DNA of 64,000 nt, from positions 62,001-126,000 of the forward strand of contig NZ_JAUSTQ010000001.1 of the NCBI RefSeq assembly GCF_030812915.1. Reading direction: 5' to 3'. The notes beneath the pieces are model-generated. The model was not told the DNA's origin. It made no database searches and saw only the letters and a program-made list of their open reading frames with translations. The position numbers and the translations under genes are program-made. The DNA is from Alkalibacillus salilacus (GTDB lineage Bacteria > Bacillota > Bacilli > Bacillales > Alkalibacillaceae). Shown piece by piece: positions 49,904 through 58,512 of this stretch. Position 1 is the stretch's first letter; every line of letters begins with the position of its first letter.

Positions 49904-50665
49904 ATGAACATTTTAGAGGCTCAGAAAATTCACAAGAGCTACGGAAACAAATTTAACAAACAAGAGGTTCTACAAGGCATTGACCTTAACATTGAAAAAG
50001 GTGAATTTGTCAGTATTATGGGGGCATCTGGTTCCGGGAAGACGACGCTACTTAATGTTCTTTCTTCCATCGATCAAGTTAGCCAAGGAACAATTAAGAT
50101 TGATGGAAGCATGATTACGAACATGAAATCCAAAAAGTTAGCCGAGTTTCGCAAATATAATTTAGGCTTTATTTTTCAGGAGTATAACCTATTAGACACA
50201 TTAACAGTTAAAGAAAATATTCTTTTACCTCTCTCGATTCAAAAAGTGTCGAGATCTCAAGCTAATGAGCGATTCGAAGCAGTCGCTAACGAACTCGGGA
50301 TATATGACGTTCGTGATAAATATCCGAATGAAATTTCAGGCGGACAAAAGCAACGTACCTCAGCTGCACGTGCATTTATTCATGAACCGAGTATTATTTT
50401 TGCTGATGAACCAACTGGCGCACTGGATTCTAAATCTGCATCTAACCTTCTAGACAAACTAAGTGAACTGAATAAAAACCGCGAATCCACCATTATGATG
50501 GTGACCCATGATCCAGTTGCGGCAAGCTATAGCAGTCGCGTGATTTTCATTAAGGATGGTCAAATTTATTCGCAACTCAACAAAGGACACGAAGACAGAC
50601 AAAGCTTCTTTAAAGACATTATGAAAACACAGGGTGTATTAGGTGGGGTTCAACATGAGCATTAA
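49904..50665 (+). CDS. ABC transporter ATPase, BceA-like
   Basis: The 253-residue ATPase belongs to the MacB/BceA group: Walker [10 protein letters not shown] near 40-48, signature ISGGQKQR near 144-151, Walker B IIFADEP and the D-loop GALDSKSA. The ATG at 49904 has AAAGGAG upstream; the longer frame starts inside the ribosome site and is rejected. It overlaps the permease start by 11 nt. With the permease it removes or shields a peptide antibiotic and signals to the kinase. Confidence 0.92.
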   Translation: MNILEAQKIHKSYGNKFNKQEVLQGIDLNIEKGEFVSIMGASGSGKTTLLNVLSSIDQVSQGTIKIDGSMITNMKSKKLAEFRKYNLGFIFQEYNLLDTLTVKENILLPLSIQKVSRSQANERFEAVANELGIYDVRDKYPNEISGGQKQRTSAARAFIHEPSIIFADEPTGALDSKSASNLLDKLSELNKNRESTIMMVTHDPVAASYSSRVIFIKDGQIYSQLNKGHEDRQSFFKDIMKTQGVLGGVQHEH

Positions 50666-52601
50666 TCATCTGATGATCCGTAACCTCAGAAAAAATTTGA
50701 GCAACTATTATCTTTATGTCTTCGCCTTAATCTTCAGTGTCGCGATTTACTTTGCCTTTGTGACGTTGCAGTACGATCCGTCGATGGATGCCACCAAAGG
50801 ATCTGTACGGGGAGAAGCCGCAATAAAAGCAGGATCAATCTTATTAGTAGCAATCGTCGGATTCTTTCTCATCTATGCGAACAGCTTATTTATTAAACGA
50901 CGCAGTAGTGAGATTGGGCTTTTCCAATTAATTGGCATGACAAAGAACCGAATCATTAAGATTCTAAGCATAGAAAACTTCATCATTTATTTCACATCAG
51001 TTGCGATTGGTATTTTAGTTGGTTTTTCAATCTCTAAACTAATTGTCATGATCGTTTTTAAGATTACTGGTGTAGAAGCTGTGGCTACCTTACGTTTCTC
51101 ATCTGAAGCCTTGGTTCAAACCTTGTTCGTATTTATCGGTATTTATTTACTGATTATGTTAATGAACTCTATTTTTATTAAAAGACAAAGCATCTTAGCA
51201 TTATTTCAAGTTCGTCAATCAACTGAAGTCAAAGTTAAAAAGATGTCAATTTGGCAAGTTATAATCGGCATTCTCGGAATTGTAATGATTGGCTCTGGCT
51301 ACTATGTTTCACAAAAGCTATTTGATGGGGATTTCACAACTGTCACTCAACTGTTTTCAGCTATGGCCTTTATTTTAGGGTCCGTCATAACTGGGACCTA
51401 TCTGTTTTACAAAGGGTCTGTAGCTTTCATATTCCAACTCATTCGTAAACAAAACAATGGCTATTTAAGTATCAATAAAGTGTTATCATTGTCATCGATT
51501 ATGTTCCGAATGAAATCGAATGCATTATTACTCACGATTATCACTACTGTCTCAGCTCTTTCGATTGGTCTTCTGAGCTTAAGCTATATCGCTTATTATT
51601 CTGCTGAACAGACCGCAGAAGATTACGTAGTCGCCGACTTTGCGTTAGTCAATGAAAAAAGTATAGAAACATTCACACAAGCTTTGAATGAAGAAGGGAT
51701 TTCATATGACAAGAATCAAGTCGAAGTATTTCAAGTCACCGCAGATGTCAGTGGTATCCTTGATGTCAATATGGACAACACGAACGTCGACACCTCTGAA
51801 CTACCACTCCCTATTGTGAGTGACGAAGATTTTGACGATATTGAGCTATCAGAGGGCGAAACATTATTAACAGGATATTCAGATATAATGCAGTCCTATA
51901 TGACCATTGAAGACTCTGGAGAAATTGAATTAAAAGCTCAAGATACGGTAATCAAGCAAGATTTTGCAGGCTTAAACCGCGAATACCTTGTGTCATCATA
52001 CTATACAAATAGTGGAGGCATGCCGTTAGGGGTCGTTGATCAATCAATTTTCGAAAAACTTAAAGACAACATGAATCCAGATATCCAAAAAAGCTCACTA
52101 GTCTACACAGGCATTAATATTAATGACGCCACAAACTTGGAACGTGCCAACACCCTCTTCCATCAAGAAAACCTTAATGAGGGCGGCAACGAATCACAAT
52201 TACAATCAAGTCGAGACCAGAAAATGAATATGGGACTAACGATGTTTATTGTCGGGTTTCTAGGCCTAACATTCTTAATTACATCAGGTTGTGTCCTTTA
52301 CTTTAAACAAATGGATGAAAGTGAAAGCGAAAAGCCAAGCTACACCATTTTAAGAAAACTTGGTTTCACAGAAGGAGACTTAATTAAAGGGATTCAGATC
52401 AAGCAAATATTCAATTTTGGTATTCCTTTAGTTGTCGGACTATTACACAGTTACTTTGCTGTTCAATCAGGCTGGTTCTTCTTCGGTTCAGAAGTCTGGA
52501 CACCTATGTTAATCGTGATGGTACTTTACACCGCACTGTATTCCATCTTCGGAATTCTCTCCGTTTTATATTATAAGAAAATTATTCGTGAAGCGCTCTA
52601 A
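50655..52601 (+). CDS. ABC transporter permease, BceB-like
   Basis: The 648-residue permease has the ten-helix BceB/FtsX layout, with four helices in the first 240 residues, a second FtsX unit at the C-terminus (about 525-645) and a large extracellular domain of about 200 residues between helices VII and VIII (about 315-525). That domain sets substrate specificity in this family. The ATG at 50655 has AGGTGGGG upstream. The coding region ends inside a terminator. Confidence 0.9.
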   Translation: MSINHLMIRNLRKNLSNYYLYVFALIFSVAIYFAFVTLQYDPSMDATKGSVRGEAAIKAGSILLVAIVGFFLIYANSLFIKRRSSEIGLFQLIGMTKNRIIKILSIENFIIYFTSVAIGILVGFSISKLIVMIVFKITGVEAVATLRFSSEALVQTLFVFIGIYLLIMLMNSIFIKRQSILALFQVRQSTEVKVKKMSIWQVIIGILGIVMIGSGYYVSQKLFDGDFTTVTQLFSAMAFILGSVITGTYLFYKGSVAFIFQLIRKQNNGYLSINKVLSLSSIMFRMKSNALLLTIITTVSALSIGLLSLSYIAYYSAEQTAEDYVVADFALVNEKSIETFTQALNEEGISYDKNQVEVFQVTADVSGILDVNMDNTNVDTSELPLPIVSDEDFDDIELSEGETLLTGYSDIMQSYMTIEDSGEIELKAQDTVIKQDFAGLNREYLVSSYYTNSGGMPLGVVDQSIFEKLKDNMNPDIQKSSLVYTGININDATNLERANTLFHQENLNEGGNESQLQSSRDQKMNMGLTMFIVGFLGLTFLITSGCVLYFKQMDESESEKPSYTILRKLGFTEGDLIKGIQIKQIFNFGIPLVVGLLHSYFAVQSGWFFFGSEVWTPMLIVMVLYTALYSIFGILSVLYYKKIIREAL

Positions 52602-52618
52602 ACGAGTGCTTCTTTTTT
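52590..52618 (+). terminator. Terminator overlapping the BceB-like stop codon
   Basis: GAAGCGCTC and GAGTGCTTC pair (one G-U) around TAAAC, which contains the stop codon, followed by TTTTTTG. Confidence 0.88.
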
Positions 52619-52719
52619 GTATGACTGGAGATTAGTTATTAGATCACTAGCTGCACTTATTTAATTAATTACTCCACTTTTGAGATAAATTTCAAAAATC
52701 AAAGAACTCACCACTCATT

Positions 52720-52764
52720 CAAAGAAACAAAGAATTACTAATATCATTGTTTCTTTGTTATAAT
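52720..52764 (+). promoter_or_regulatory. Promoter and inverted-repeat operator of the toxin-antitoxin unit
   Basis: CAAAGAAACAA (52720-52730) and TTGTTTCTTTG (52747-52757) are exact 11-bp inverted repeats, flanking a -35-like TTACTA (52735-52740) and touching TATAAT (52759-52764). This layout predicts tight autorepression by the antitoxin or the toxin-antitoxin complex. Confidence 0.75.
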
Positions 52765-52812
52765 AAATAACAAATCTTGTTGAATACACACAGCAAAGGA
52801 GGTCATAGTATA

Positions 52813-53226
52813 ATGTGGAATACAACTTCTTTACAACCAACATCTGAGTTGGAGGGAACAAAGTTGAATGATAAAAAAGTAGATGATTTGAAGCACATTA
52901 GCGTTTCAAAAAAACGTCAAATCACCATTCCCAAATATTTTTATGAGAAATTAAATATGGGAAATGAAATTATTTGTGAACTAAGAGAAGACGAAATTGT
53001 GTTGCGCAAAGCACCTAATGTTGCAGATTTTTCTGAGGAAATTTTAAAAGACTTAATTGCACAAGGATATGAAGGACAGGAATTAATCAAAGCTTTCCAA
53101 AGCCAAAAAGCCAAAATTCGCCCTGCTGTAGAAGAACTTATTGCTGAATCTCGTGAAGCAGCTAAGCAATATAATCCTTCGAAAAATGATGAAACGAATG
53201 AGCTTTTTGGTGACTTAAAGGAGTGA
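52813..53226 (+). CDS. AbrB/MazE/SpoVT-type antitoxin
   Basis: The 137-residue protein has a SpoVT-AbrB DNA-binding domain (about 25-68: ISVSKKRQITIPKYFYEKL...IVLRK) followed by a helical C-terminal half (about 70-137) likely to neutralise the partner toxin. The ATG at 52813 has AAGGAGG upstream (10 nt). The partner RelE/ParE-like frame follows at once but is frameshifted, so the antitoxin may now be an orphan. An 11-bp inverted repeat upstream fits autorepression. Confidence 0.82.
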   Translation: MWNTTSLQPTSELEGTKLNDKKVDDLKHISVSKKRQITIPKYFYEKLNMGNEIICELREDEIVLRKAPNVADFSEEILKDLIAQGYEGQELIKAFQSQKAKIRPAVEELIAESREAAKQYNPSKNDETNELFGDLKE

Positions 53227-53231
53227 CTGAT

Positions 53232-53524
53232 TTGCGCCCCGTTATCTATTTAAATCCCGCTAAAAGATTCCTCAAAAGATTGAAAGAAAAGCCTTTAAAA
53301 CAAAAGTTTTATGACAAAATACAAGATATCCGGTTAGACCCATACCTTGTGAAATGAAATCAGGAGATCTATCCGGTATTTTTTGTCTTGATATTCATTA
53401 CAATGGAATTCATTATGAACTAGCTTATCGCATCGAATATAACGATCAAGAAGAAATCATTGTTGTCATTTTAGCTGGAACAAGAGAATCATTTTACGAA
53501 GAGTTAAAACGTTATATGTCATAA
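53232..53524 (+). pseudogene. RelE/ParE-type toxin, frameshifted
   Basis: From a TTG at 53232 (AAAGGAG 8 nt upstream) the frame reads RPVIYLNPAKRFLKRLKEKP and reaches a stop after DPYLVK at about 53356. From 53348 another frame continues as CEMKSGDLSGIFCLDI and then HYELAYRIEYNDQEEIIVVI...ESFYEELKRYMS, the normal second half of a RelE/ParE toxin, ending at 53524. A single missing base near 53345-53349 accounts for the break. No slippery heptamer is visible, so loss of function (or a sequencing error) is more likely than programmed frameshifting. Confidence 0.82.
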
Positions 53525-53635
53525 CCTTCTATTCGAAAGGGTTAAACCTCCCAAAAACCAATTTCAATATCCACAAGATATCCATCAATTAAAATAAGCT
53601 TGAACGAAATCTATTTATTAAAATACACCACTAAA

Positions 53636-53665
53636 AAAGGCTAATCGCCTGAGCGATTAGCCTTT
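53636..53665 (-). terminator. Terminator of the GntR-SHMT-like operon
   Basis: AAAGGCTAATCGC pairs exactly with GCGATTAGCCTTT around CTGA; on the minus strand T-rich sequence (CCTTTTTTAG) follows. Confidence 0.92.
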
Positions 53666-53679
53666 AAAATCATCTTTAC

Positions 53680-55014
53680 TTATCGATAACAATAATATAA
53701 TGTTTGATGTTCACGCCGTATATTCATCACACGCTGTTTCACATTACCTACCGTGTCGTTGCCTTTTACAACATCGGCAATCAGTTTAGCAATATCTTGC
53801 ATATCTTTTTCGTACATGCCTAGACGTGTGACTTCAGTTGTACCAATTCGAAGGCCACTTGGCGTATCCCAATCCTCAGGTCGATCCTGTGGAATTAGAT
53901 TCTTATTCACAATCAAATTCGCTTCAGCTAATTGGTTCGCTACATCATAACCGCCGCCATATTGACTGACGTCTGCAATCACTTGATGTGTTTCTGTGTA
54001 GCCCTTGTGCGCACCTAAGACTGGTATGCCCTCATTTTCCAAGGCAGCAGCCAAGGCTTTAGCATTTTTTACGATTTGCGACATGTAATCATGCCCAAAC
54101 TCGATAAATTCAGCTGCTGCCACAGCTAATGCTGCTACACGGTTTACCTGGTGAGTCGCTGCTAGCGTTGGGAAAATCGTATCAGTAATCGGCTCTGTTA
54201 ATTCAGGATCATCCCATAAAATGATGCCACTTTGTGGACCACTAAATGTTTTACCAGCTGAGCCCGTAATAATATCTGCCCCTTCTTTCAACGGATCTTG
54301 AAATAACCCAGCTCCAATTAGCCCTAACTGGTGAGCCCCATCAAAGAACACCTTGCCACCCCAAGGTTTCACAATTTCTGAGATCTCCTTAACTGGTAGC
54401 GGAAATAATGTCATGGATGCCCCAAGCGATACCAACTGAGGTTTTACATCACGTGCAACACGTTCGAATTCATTTAAATCTACCGTCAATTCATGTCCAT
54501 CCATCGGCACATCATGTATATTGACTCCACGAATCCCAGCAGGACCATCATTACGGTTACTCGAATGGCCGCCATAAGGTTGTGAGAGACTCATAATATG
54601 ATCACCTGGTTCAGCCATAGCAGAGTAGACTGTCATGTTCCCAATCATGCTAGCCACTAAACGGTGATCAGCATAATTAACATTAAATGCTTTTTTCAAT
54701 AACTCCATACAAAGCGCTTCTATTTCATCAATATACTGTGTCCCAGCAAACCAACGTTCCATCCGGCCGATATGACCTTCAGCAGCTCGCGTCCCTACTT
54801 CCGATGACAATAGATCTCGAACTAATGGACTTGTCGGGGCTTCTGGTGCCAATAAATTTAAACACTCATCACCTCGCCAAACTTTGTTCCGATTAACTGC
54901 ATTCAACACTTCATCTGCCACAAGGCGATTTGAAGGTGATTTATCAATAATATCCTTCGCCCAATCTAACACCTTCGAATCATGAACTTCATGCTTTTGC
55001 TCCGTTACGCTCAT
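53680..55014 (-). CDS. Serine hydroxymethyltransferase-like PLP enzyme, divergent
   Basis: The 444-residue fold-type I PLP enzyme is related to serine hydroxymethyltransferase. The PLP lysine lies in ITGSAGKTFSGPQSG, where true GlyA has a TTTTHKTLRGPRGG-type motif; the conserved VFFDGAHQLGLIGAG and GLRIGTTEVTRLGM are kept. The lost threonine/histidine residues suggest another substrate, such as an alpha-methylserine, a 3-hydroxyamino acid or a 2-alkyl amino acid. The ATG at 55014 follows GAGGAGG by 6 nt. It is 14 nt downstream of a GntR regulator gene, not in a folate cluster, which also argues against housekeeping GlyA. Confidence 0.83.
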   Translation of the reverse strand: MSVTEQKHEVHDSKVLDWAKDIIDKSPSNRLVADEVLNAVNRNKVWRGDECLNLLAPEAPTSPLVRDLLSSEVGTRAAEGHIGRMERWFAGTQYIDEIEALCMELLKKAFNVNYADHRLVASMIGNMTVYSAMAEPGDHIMSLSQPYGGHSSNRNDGPAGIRGVNIHDVPMDGHELTVDLNEFERVARDVKPQLVSLGASMTLFPLPVKEISEIVKPWGGKVFFDGAHQLGLIGAGLFQDPLKEGADIITGSAGKTFSGPQSGIILWDDPELTEPITDTIFPTLAATHQVNRVAALAVAAAEFIEFGHDYMSQIVKNAKALAAALENEGIPVLGAHKGYTETHQVIADVSQYGGGYDVANQLAEANLIVNKNLIPQDRPEDWDTPSGLRIGTTEVTRLGMYEKDMQDIAKLIADVVKGNDTVGNVKQRVMNIRREHQTLYYCYR

Positions 55015-55028
55015 CGTCATCCTCCTCA

Positions 55029-55679
55029 TTATTGAGTTAATAATTCGAATAAACTCAACCAGTTCTGTTCTACGAGGGTTGTGACAAGGTTGGCGTCTTG
55101 GTTGTAACAAGCTTCTATGATCTCTTGGTGATCACTAACCGAGTTTATTCCATCCACAGACTTAAACTTAGCAAACTCCAGACGTCTAATTTTTGGCTGG
55201 ACAGGTTCTAGTGCACGCATAATTTCATGGTTACCTGCCCGCGATAAAAAAACTTGGTGAAATTGATCATCACATTTAACCGCTTCTGTTAAGTCTTGCT
55301 CTTCTAAGCACTTAGCAAGATTATCGTTAATAGTGACCAACTCATCCAAATCAGTTTGCGTCAGCATAGGACATGCTTCTTTAGCAGCTAAAGCATGTAA
55401 AGACGCAACTACTTTTGTCGCTTGTTTCACCTCCTGCTCATCAATTTCAGCCACTTTGGTGACTGATCCTGGCTTTGCCTCGACTAATCCTTCATCCTCT
55501 AGTCGCCTTAAAGCTTCACGCACTGGTGTACGGCTGACCGCAAAATCCGAAGCCAACGTTTGATCTCTTACCTTCTGACCTGGTTCTAATTCAAGTCGGA
55601 CAATAGCATCTTTGATTTGTTGATAGACTTGTTCACGTAGCGATGGTCTTTCGATTGTCTGAAATGTTTTCTTCTTCAT
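55029..55679 (-). CDS. GntR-family (FCD) regulator, probably leaderless
   Basis: The 216-residue regulator has an N-terminal winged helix (about 10-75, VRDQTLASDFAVSRTPVREALRRL) and an FCD ligand domain (about 85-210). The ATG at 55679 has no Shine-Dalgarno sequence and sits 7 nt after a TATATT -10, so the mRNA seems to begin at or next to the start codon. A 20-bp palindrome covering the -10 predicts autorepression. It is cotranscribed with the SHMT-like enzyme and should respond to that enzyme's substrate. A decayed copy of its 5' end lies at 47680-47801. Confidence 0.88.
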   Translation of the reverse strand: MKKKTFQTIERPSLREQVYQQIKDAIVRLELEPGQKVRDQTLASDFAVSRTPVREALRRLEDEGLVEAKPGSVTKVAEIDEQEVKQATKVVASLHALAAKEACPMLTQTDLDELVTINDNLAKCLEEQDLTEAVKCDDQFHQVFLSRAGNHEIMRALEPVQPKIRRLEFAKFKSVDGINSVSDHQEIIEACYNQDANLVTTLVEQNWLSLFELLTQ

Positions 55680-55714
55680 AAAACCAATATATCGGTTTTA
55701 GTATGAAAAGTCAA
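55680..55714 (-). promoter_or_regulatory. Leaderless gntR promoter with a 20-bp palindromic operator
   Basis: On the minus strand TTGACT (55709-55714), 17 bp, then TATATT (55686-55691) is followed by GGTTTT and the ATG. AAAACCAATATATCGGTTTT (55680-55699) is a 20-bp palindrome with one mismatch per arm that covers the -10 and touches the start codon. Confidence 0.78.
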
Positions 55715-55715
55715 A

Positions 55716-55793
55716 TAATTTTGAAATTAGTCCATTTAATGAAATAAATAGGCCTGTTTATTTCAAAATTAGACGCACTTATCTCATAACTCA
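55716..55793. repeat. 21-bp periodic intergenic array E (4 degenerate units)
   Basis: Fifteen-base units start at 55716 (TAATTTTGAAATTAG), 55737 (TAATGAAATAAATAG), 55758 (TTATTTCAAAATTAG) and 55779 (TTATCTCATAACTCA), exactly 21 bp apart. Similarity between neighbours is moderate (about 9-11 of 15), so this is the weakest of the arrays. It lies between the divergent gntR and deaminase genes. Confidence 0.5.
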
Positions 55794-55852
55794 CTCACGC
55801 ATGATATGTTAAAATAAATCAGACATGCTACTCATCCTAGGAGGCTCAAATA

Positions 55853-56308
55853 ATGGACGAATTTATGCAACACGCGATTAAATTAGCTGCCAACAATGTC
55901 AAAGAAGGCGGCCAACCGTTCGGGGCTGTCCTCGTACAAGATGGCGAAATCATCGCTGAAGGTGTGAACCAGTTGCACAATCGCTATGATGTCAGTGGTC
56001 ATGCTGAAATGGTTGCCATCCGCCAAGCACAAAAATTACTGCAAACGAATGATTTATCAAGTGTCACGATGTATGCGAGCGGTGAACCTTGTCCGATGTG
56101 CTATTCCGCTATGGCATATGCAGGTATTCAGAAAACTTATTATGCTCAATCATCAGATGAAGCCGTTGATGCAGGTCTCGGCAAATCAAAACAAGTGGCT
56201 GACGATCTTCAAAAAGCCCCTGCAGAACGCACACATCCAATGAAACAAATGACTTTAACAGAAGATACTTATAATCCAATGCAAATGTATAAAAAACGTC
56301 ATCAATAA
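55853..56308 (+). CDS. Nucleoside/nucleobase deaminase, cytidine-deaminase fold (GuaD-like)
   Basis: The 151-residue zinc hydrolase has HAEMVAI (zinc His and proton-shuttling Glu) and PCPMCYSAM (two zinc cysteines). Length and layout resemble guanine deaminase (GuaD) of B. subtilis rather than TadA: GGQPFGAVLVQDGEIIAEG and the late KAPAERTHPM segment line up with GuaD. Guanine, isoguanine or another base could be the substrate. CCTAGGAGG precedes the ATG. Confidence 0.83.
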   Translation: MDEFMQHAIKLAANNVKEGGQPFGAVLVQDGEIIAEGVNQLHNRYDVSGHAEMVAIRQAQKLLQTNDLSSVTMYASGEPCPMCYSAMAYAGIQKTYYAQSSDEAVDAGLGKSKQVADDLQKAPAERTHPMKQMTLTEDTYNPMQMYKKRHQ

Positions 56309-56310
56309 AA

Positions 56311-56348
56311 ATAATCCGGGTGCTCATTTTACTCAGCACCCGGATTAT
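56311..56348. terminator. Bidirectional terminator between convergent genes
   Basis: ATAATCCGGGTGCT pairs perfectly with AGCACCCGGATTAT around a 10-nt loop. A-rich sequence on the left and TTATTTTG on the right serve both directions. Confidence 0.9.
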
Positions 56349-56349
56349 C

Positions 56350-57024
56350 TTATTTTGTCGGTTCGTACGTTAACCAACTCTTCTGTACTGCCATTTGTTT
56401 CAACCTTTCATCTGGATTGACCACATAAGGGTAATCGACAAATTGAAATAATGGTGCGTCCGTTTCACTATCGGCATATGCATACAAGGTTTCAGTTTCT
56501 GGATCGCGTCCATTTGACTTCAGCCAATTTTGTAAATGTTCTACTTTTTCATCTCCATTTACAATACGACCAATTTGACCTCGGCACACGCCATCTGAAT
56601 CGAACACTAACTGTGTCCCAATCGTTTCAACATCATTTAGACCAACTTCTCGTGTAAAAGCTTTTAAAAATGGCATAAGCGCACCTGATAATACAACAAC
56701 ATCATCACCATTATTTTGATGCTGTTTCACCGTCTCAACTAAATCATAATTCACACGTTCCAAATCATGACGTGCTAATTGATCAAAAAACTCTGCTAAC
56801 TCTTCTTGCGTCTTTCCTTTAAAAGACCTGGCAAAACTTCTGAAGAATTCATGCTTAAATGCTGTTTTCCCTTTTACAACACCTAGGACAAAACTTTTTA
56901 TTAAGCCGGCGCCCACGACAGACCATTCTTTTACTCCATAATCCTTTTTCGCCACTTGAAACATGACTTTAAACGAATCACCTTGATATAATGTTCCATC
57001 GAAATCGACTGTTACGACTGCCAT
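56350..57024 (-). CDS. HAD-superfamily hydrolase, subfamily IB (SerB-like)
   Basis: The 224-residue phosphatase has the HAD motifs in order: DFDGTL (nucleophile Asp7), a helical cap (about 15-95), VVLSGA near 110, a lysine near 160 and YADSETDAPLF near 184. Subfamily IB includes phosphoserine phosphatase and phosphocholine/phospholipid phosphatases; the substrate is not clear. The ATG lies 39 nt after AT-rich sequence with GGAGGCATAAAC upstream. It is convergent with the deaminase gene. Confidence 0.85.
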   Translation of the reverse strand: MAVVTVDFDGTLYQGDSFKVMFQVAKKDYGVKEWSVVGAGLIKSFVLGVVKGKTAFKHEFFRSFARSFKGKTQEELAEFFDQLARHDLERVNYDLVETVKQHQNNGDDVVVLSGALMPFLKAFTREVGLNDVETIGTQLVFDSDGVCRGQIGRIVNGDEKVEHLQNWLKSNGRDPETETLYAYADSETDAPLFQFVDYPYVVNPDERLKQMAVQKSWLTYEPTK

Positions 57025-57099
57025 GTTTATGCCTCCGTTTTACATGCTTTCTTACCATTCTAGCACATAAAAAGACAGAGACATACTAAAGCTAATCGA

Positions 57100-57621
57100 T
57101 TAAAATGTTCGCTCGATTTCTAATGTGTCACCATTGCCAAAATCAACATCCAATTCAACTGCTTGAACATCCTCTTGATTAATTTCTAAATGATCATAAA
57201 TTCGTTGTAATGCTTCATCATAAGATAAATCCGGGGCTGGCTGAACCGCTTCAATCATATTTTCAATCTGATCAATTGCGTCACGACCGTCCAGATCTGA
57301 TTCACTATCCCGTTCAATCTCGCCTTCCTTACCGTCATTTTCTACTTCATAATCATAGCTCCACTCATCACCATTACTAAATTCAATTTCCAATTCATAA
57401 CTGATAACATCATGAAATAAGTCACGTTCATTATCCGAATTCGATGCGTCACTTTGTGTATCTTCCGTATTAGAACCATCCGAAGCCGATTCATCTTCTT
57501 GATTAGTCGTCGTGCTATTCTCTTCACTAGACGCATCTCCACCTGAATTACCTGTGTCATTGCCACCACAAGCGGTCAGAATTAAAATGAAACTTAATAT
57601 AAAGATAAACATCCATCTCAT
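57100..57621 (-). CDS. Acidic YusW-type lipoprotein 1
   Basis: The 173-residue protein has a lipoprotein signal ending in LTAC (Cys18), a long Ser/Asp/Glu/Asn linker (about 20-65) and a YusW-like domain (about 70-173: SYELEIEFSNGDEWSYDYEV...LSYDEALQRIYDHLEI...ELDVDFGNGDTLEIERTF). The domain resembles PepSY folds. The ATG at 57621 follows GAGGTGA by 5 nt. A paralogue is encoded directly upstream (57732-58376), so this is a tandem duplicate. Net charge is strongly negative. The function is unknown; it is anchored on the outer face of the membrane. Confidence 0.82.
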   Translation of the reverse strand: MRWMFIFILSFILILTACGGNDTGNSGGDASSEENSTTTNQEDESASDGSNTEDTQSDASNSDNERDLFHDVISYELEIEFSNGDEWSYDYEVENDGKEGEIERDSESDLDGRDAIDQIENMIEAVQPAPDLSYDEALQRIYDHLEINQEDVQAVELDVDFGNGDTLEIERTF

Positions 57622-57731
57622 ATCATTCACCTCAATGAACTTCGTTTACTAGTTATATACCCTATATTTTCCATCACTAAGCCACTTGTCAGCCAGTTGA
57701 TATCAAGATAATATCCCTTATCAACACAAAT

Positions 57732-58376
57732 TTATTTCGAATAATGATGAGAAACTTCCAACGTGTCACCATCATCAAAATCAATATCCAACTCAATCTC
57801 CAGCACTTCTTCTTCCATAATCTCTAAATGATTATAAACCCGTTGAAACGCTTCTTCCTTAGATAGATCAGGTGTCGGCTTAATATTCTGAATCATCGCT
57901 TCAATTTCTTCGACCGCTAACTTCCCTTCACGATCCGTTTCCTGATCCTGATCGATTTCAACCTTCGCCTTTTTACCATCTTGCTTCACTTCATAATCAA
58001 ACTGCCATTCGCCCTGATCATTTTGAAAATCAATTTCTAACTCAAAATCAACAACACCATGACGCAAACCACCTTCAGCTTCACGCTTTATGTCGTCCAC
58101 ATCGTTATCCCATTCCTCATCTTGATCTGTTACCCCTGTCCCTTCTTGACCATCACGATCCTGTGGCTTATCAGGATCCTCACCTGATTCATCAGGCCCA
58201 TCATTGATCTCTGTCGCCTGATCACCATCAGCCACTCCATCCTCATCCTCACTCGTTAACTCTTCATTATCTTCATTAGGATCCGTCATACCCACGCCAG
58301 AATCCGTTCCGTCAGCCGTCCCACAGGCTGTTAAAAACAATCCCATACCTAATATTAAAGCGAAAATTTTTTTCAT
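57732..58376 (-). CDS. Acidic YusW-type lipoprotein 2
   Basis: The 214-residue paralogue of the downstream gene has a signal ending in LTAC (Cys18), an acidic linker of about 80 residues made mostly of Asp, Glu, Gly and Thr (about 20-100), then the YusW domain (about 108-214: DFELEIDFQNDQGEWQFDYEV...LSKEEAFQRVYNHLEI...LDIDFDDGDTLEVSHHY). The linker is about twice as long as in its neighbour, while the folded domain is conserved, so selection acts on the domain. The start is the usual MKKI ATG with AAGGGGTG upstream. Confidence 0.82.
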   Translation of the reverse strand: MKKIFALILGMGLFLTACGTADGTDSGVGMTDPNEDNEELTSEDEDGVADGDQATEINDGPDESGEDPDKPQDRDGQEGTGVTDQDEEWDNDVDDIKREAEGGLRHGVVDFELEIDFQNDQGEWQFDYEVKQDGKKAKVEIDQDQETDREGKLAVEEIEAMIQNIKPTPDLSKEEAFQRVYNHLEIMEEEVLEIELDIDFDDGDTLEVSHHYSK

Positions 58377-58474
58377 TCAGTCCACCCCTTATGATTAAGT
58401 TCTTCTATTTATTGGGGTGTCCATAACTGCATCATTTATACGCTTAATGCAAATTGAATCGCTCATCCAAATTG

Positions 58475-58491
58475 TTTACAATGGTTGTAAA
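58475..58491 (+). promoter_or_regulatory. Palindrome TTTACAA-TGG-TTGTAAA upstream of the MazG-like gene
   Basis: A perfect 7-3-7 inverted repeat lies 21 bp before the start codon and adjoins an AT-rich -10-like element (TTATAC). It is a good candidate repressor site, with no regulator gene nearby. Confidence 0.55.
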
Positions 58492-58512
58492 TTATACAAA
58501 GGAGCGAAAACA

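Noticed and set aside
52634-52688. Possible further 21-bp array (three AT-rich units)
   Set aside because: Only about 9 of 13 positions agree between units, in AT-rich sequence beside a promoter; not distinguishable from chance by eye.
53340-53360. Programmed frameshift in the RelE/ParE-like toxin
   Set aside because: No slippery heptamer, stem-loop or stimulatory ribosome site is evident at the break; a simple one-base loss explains it.
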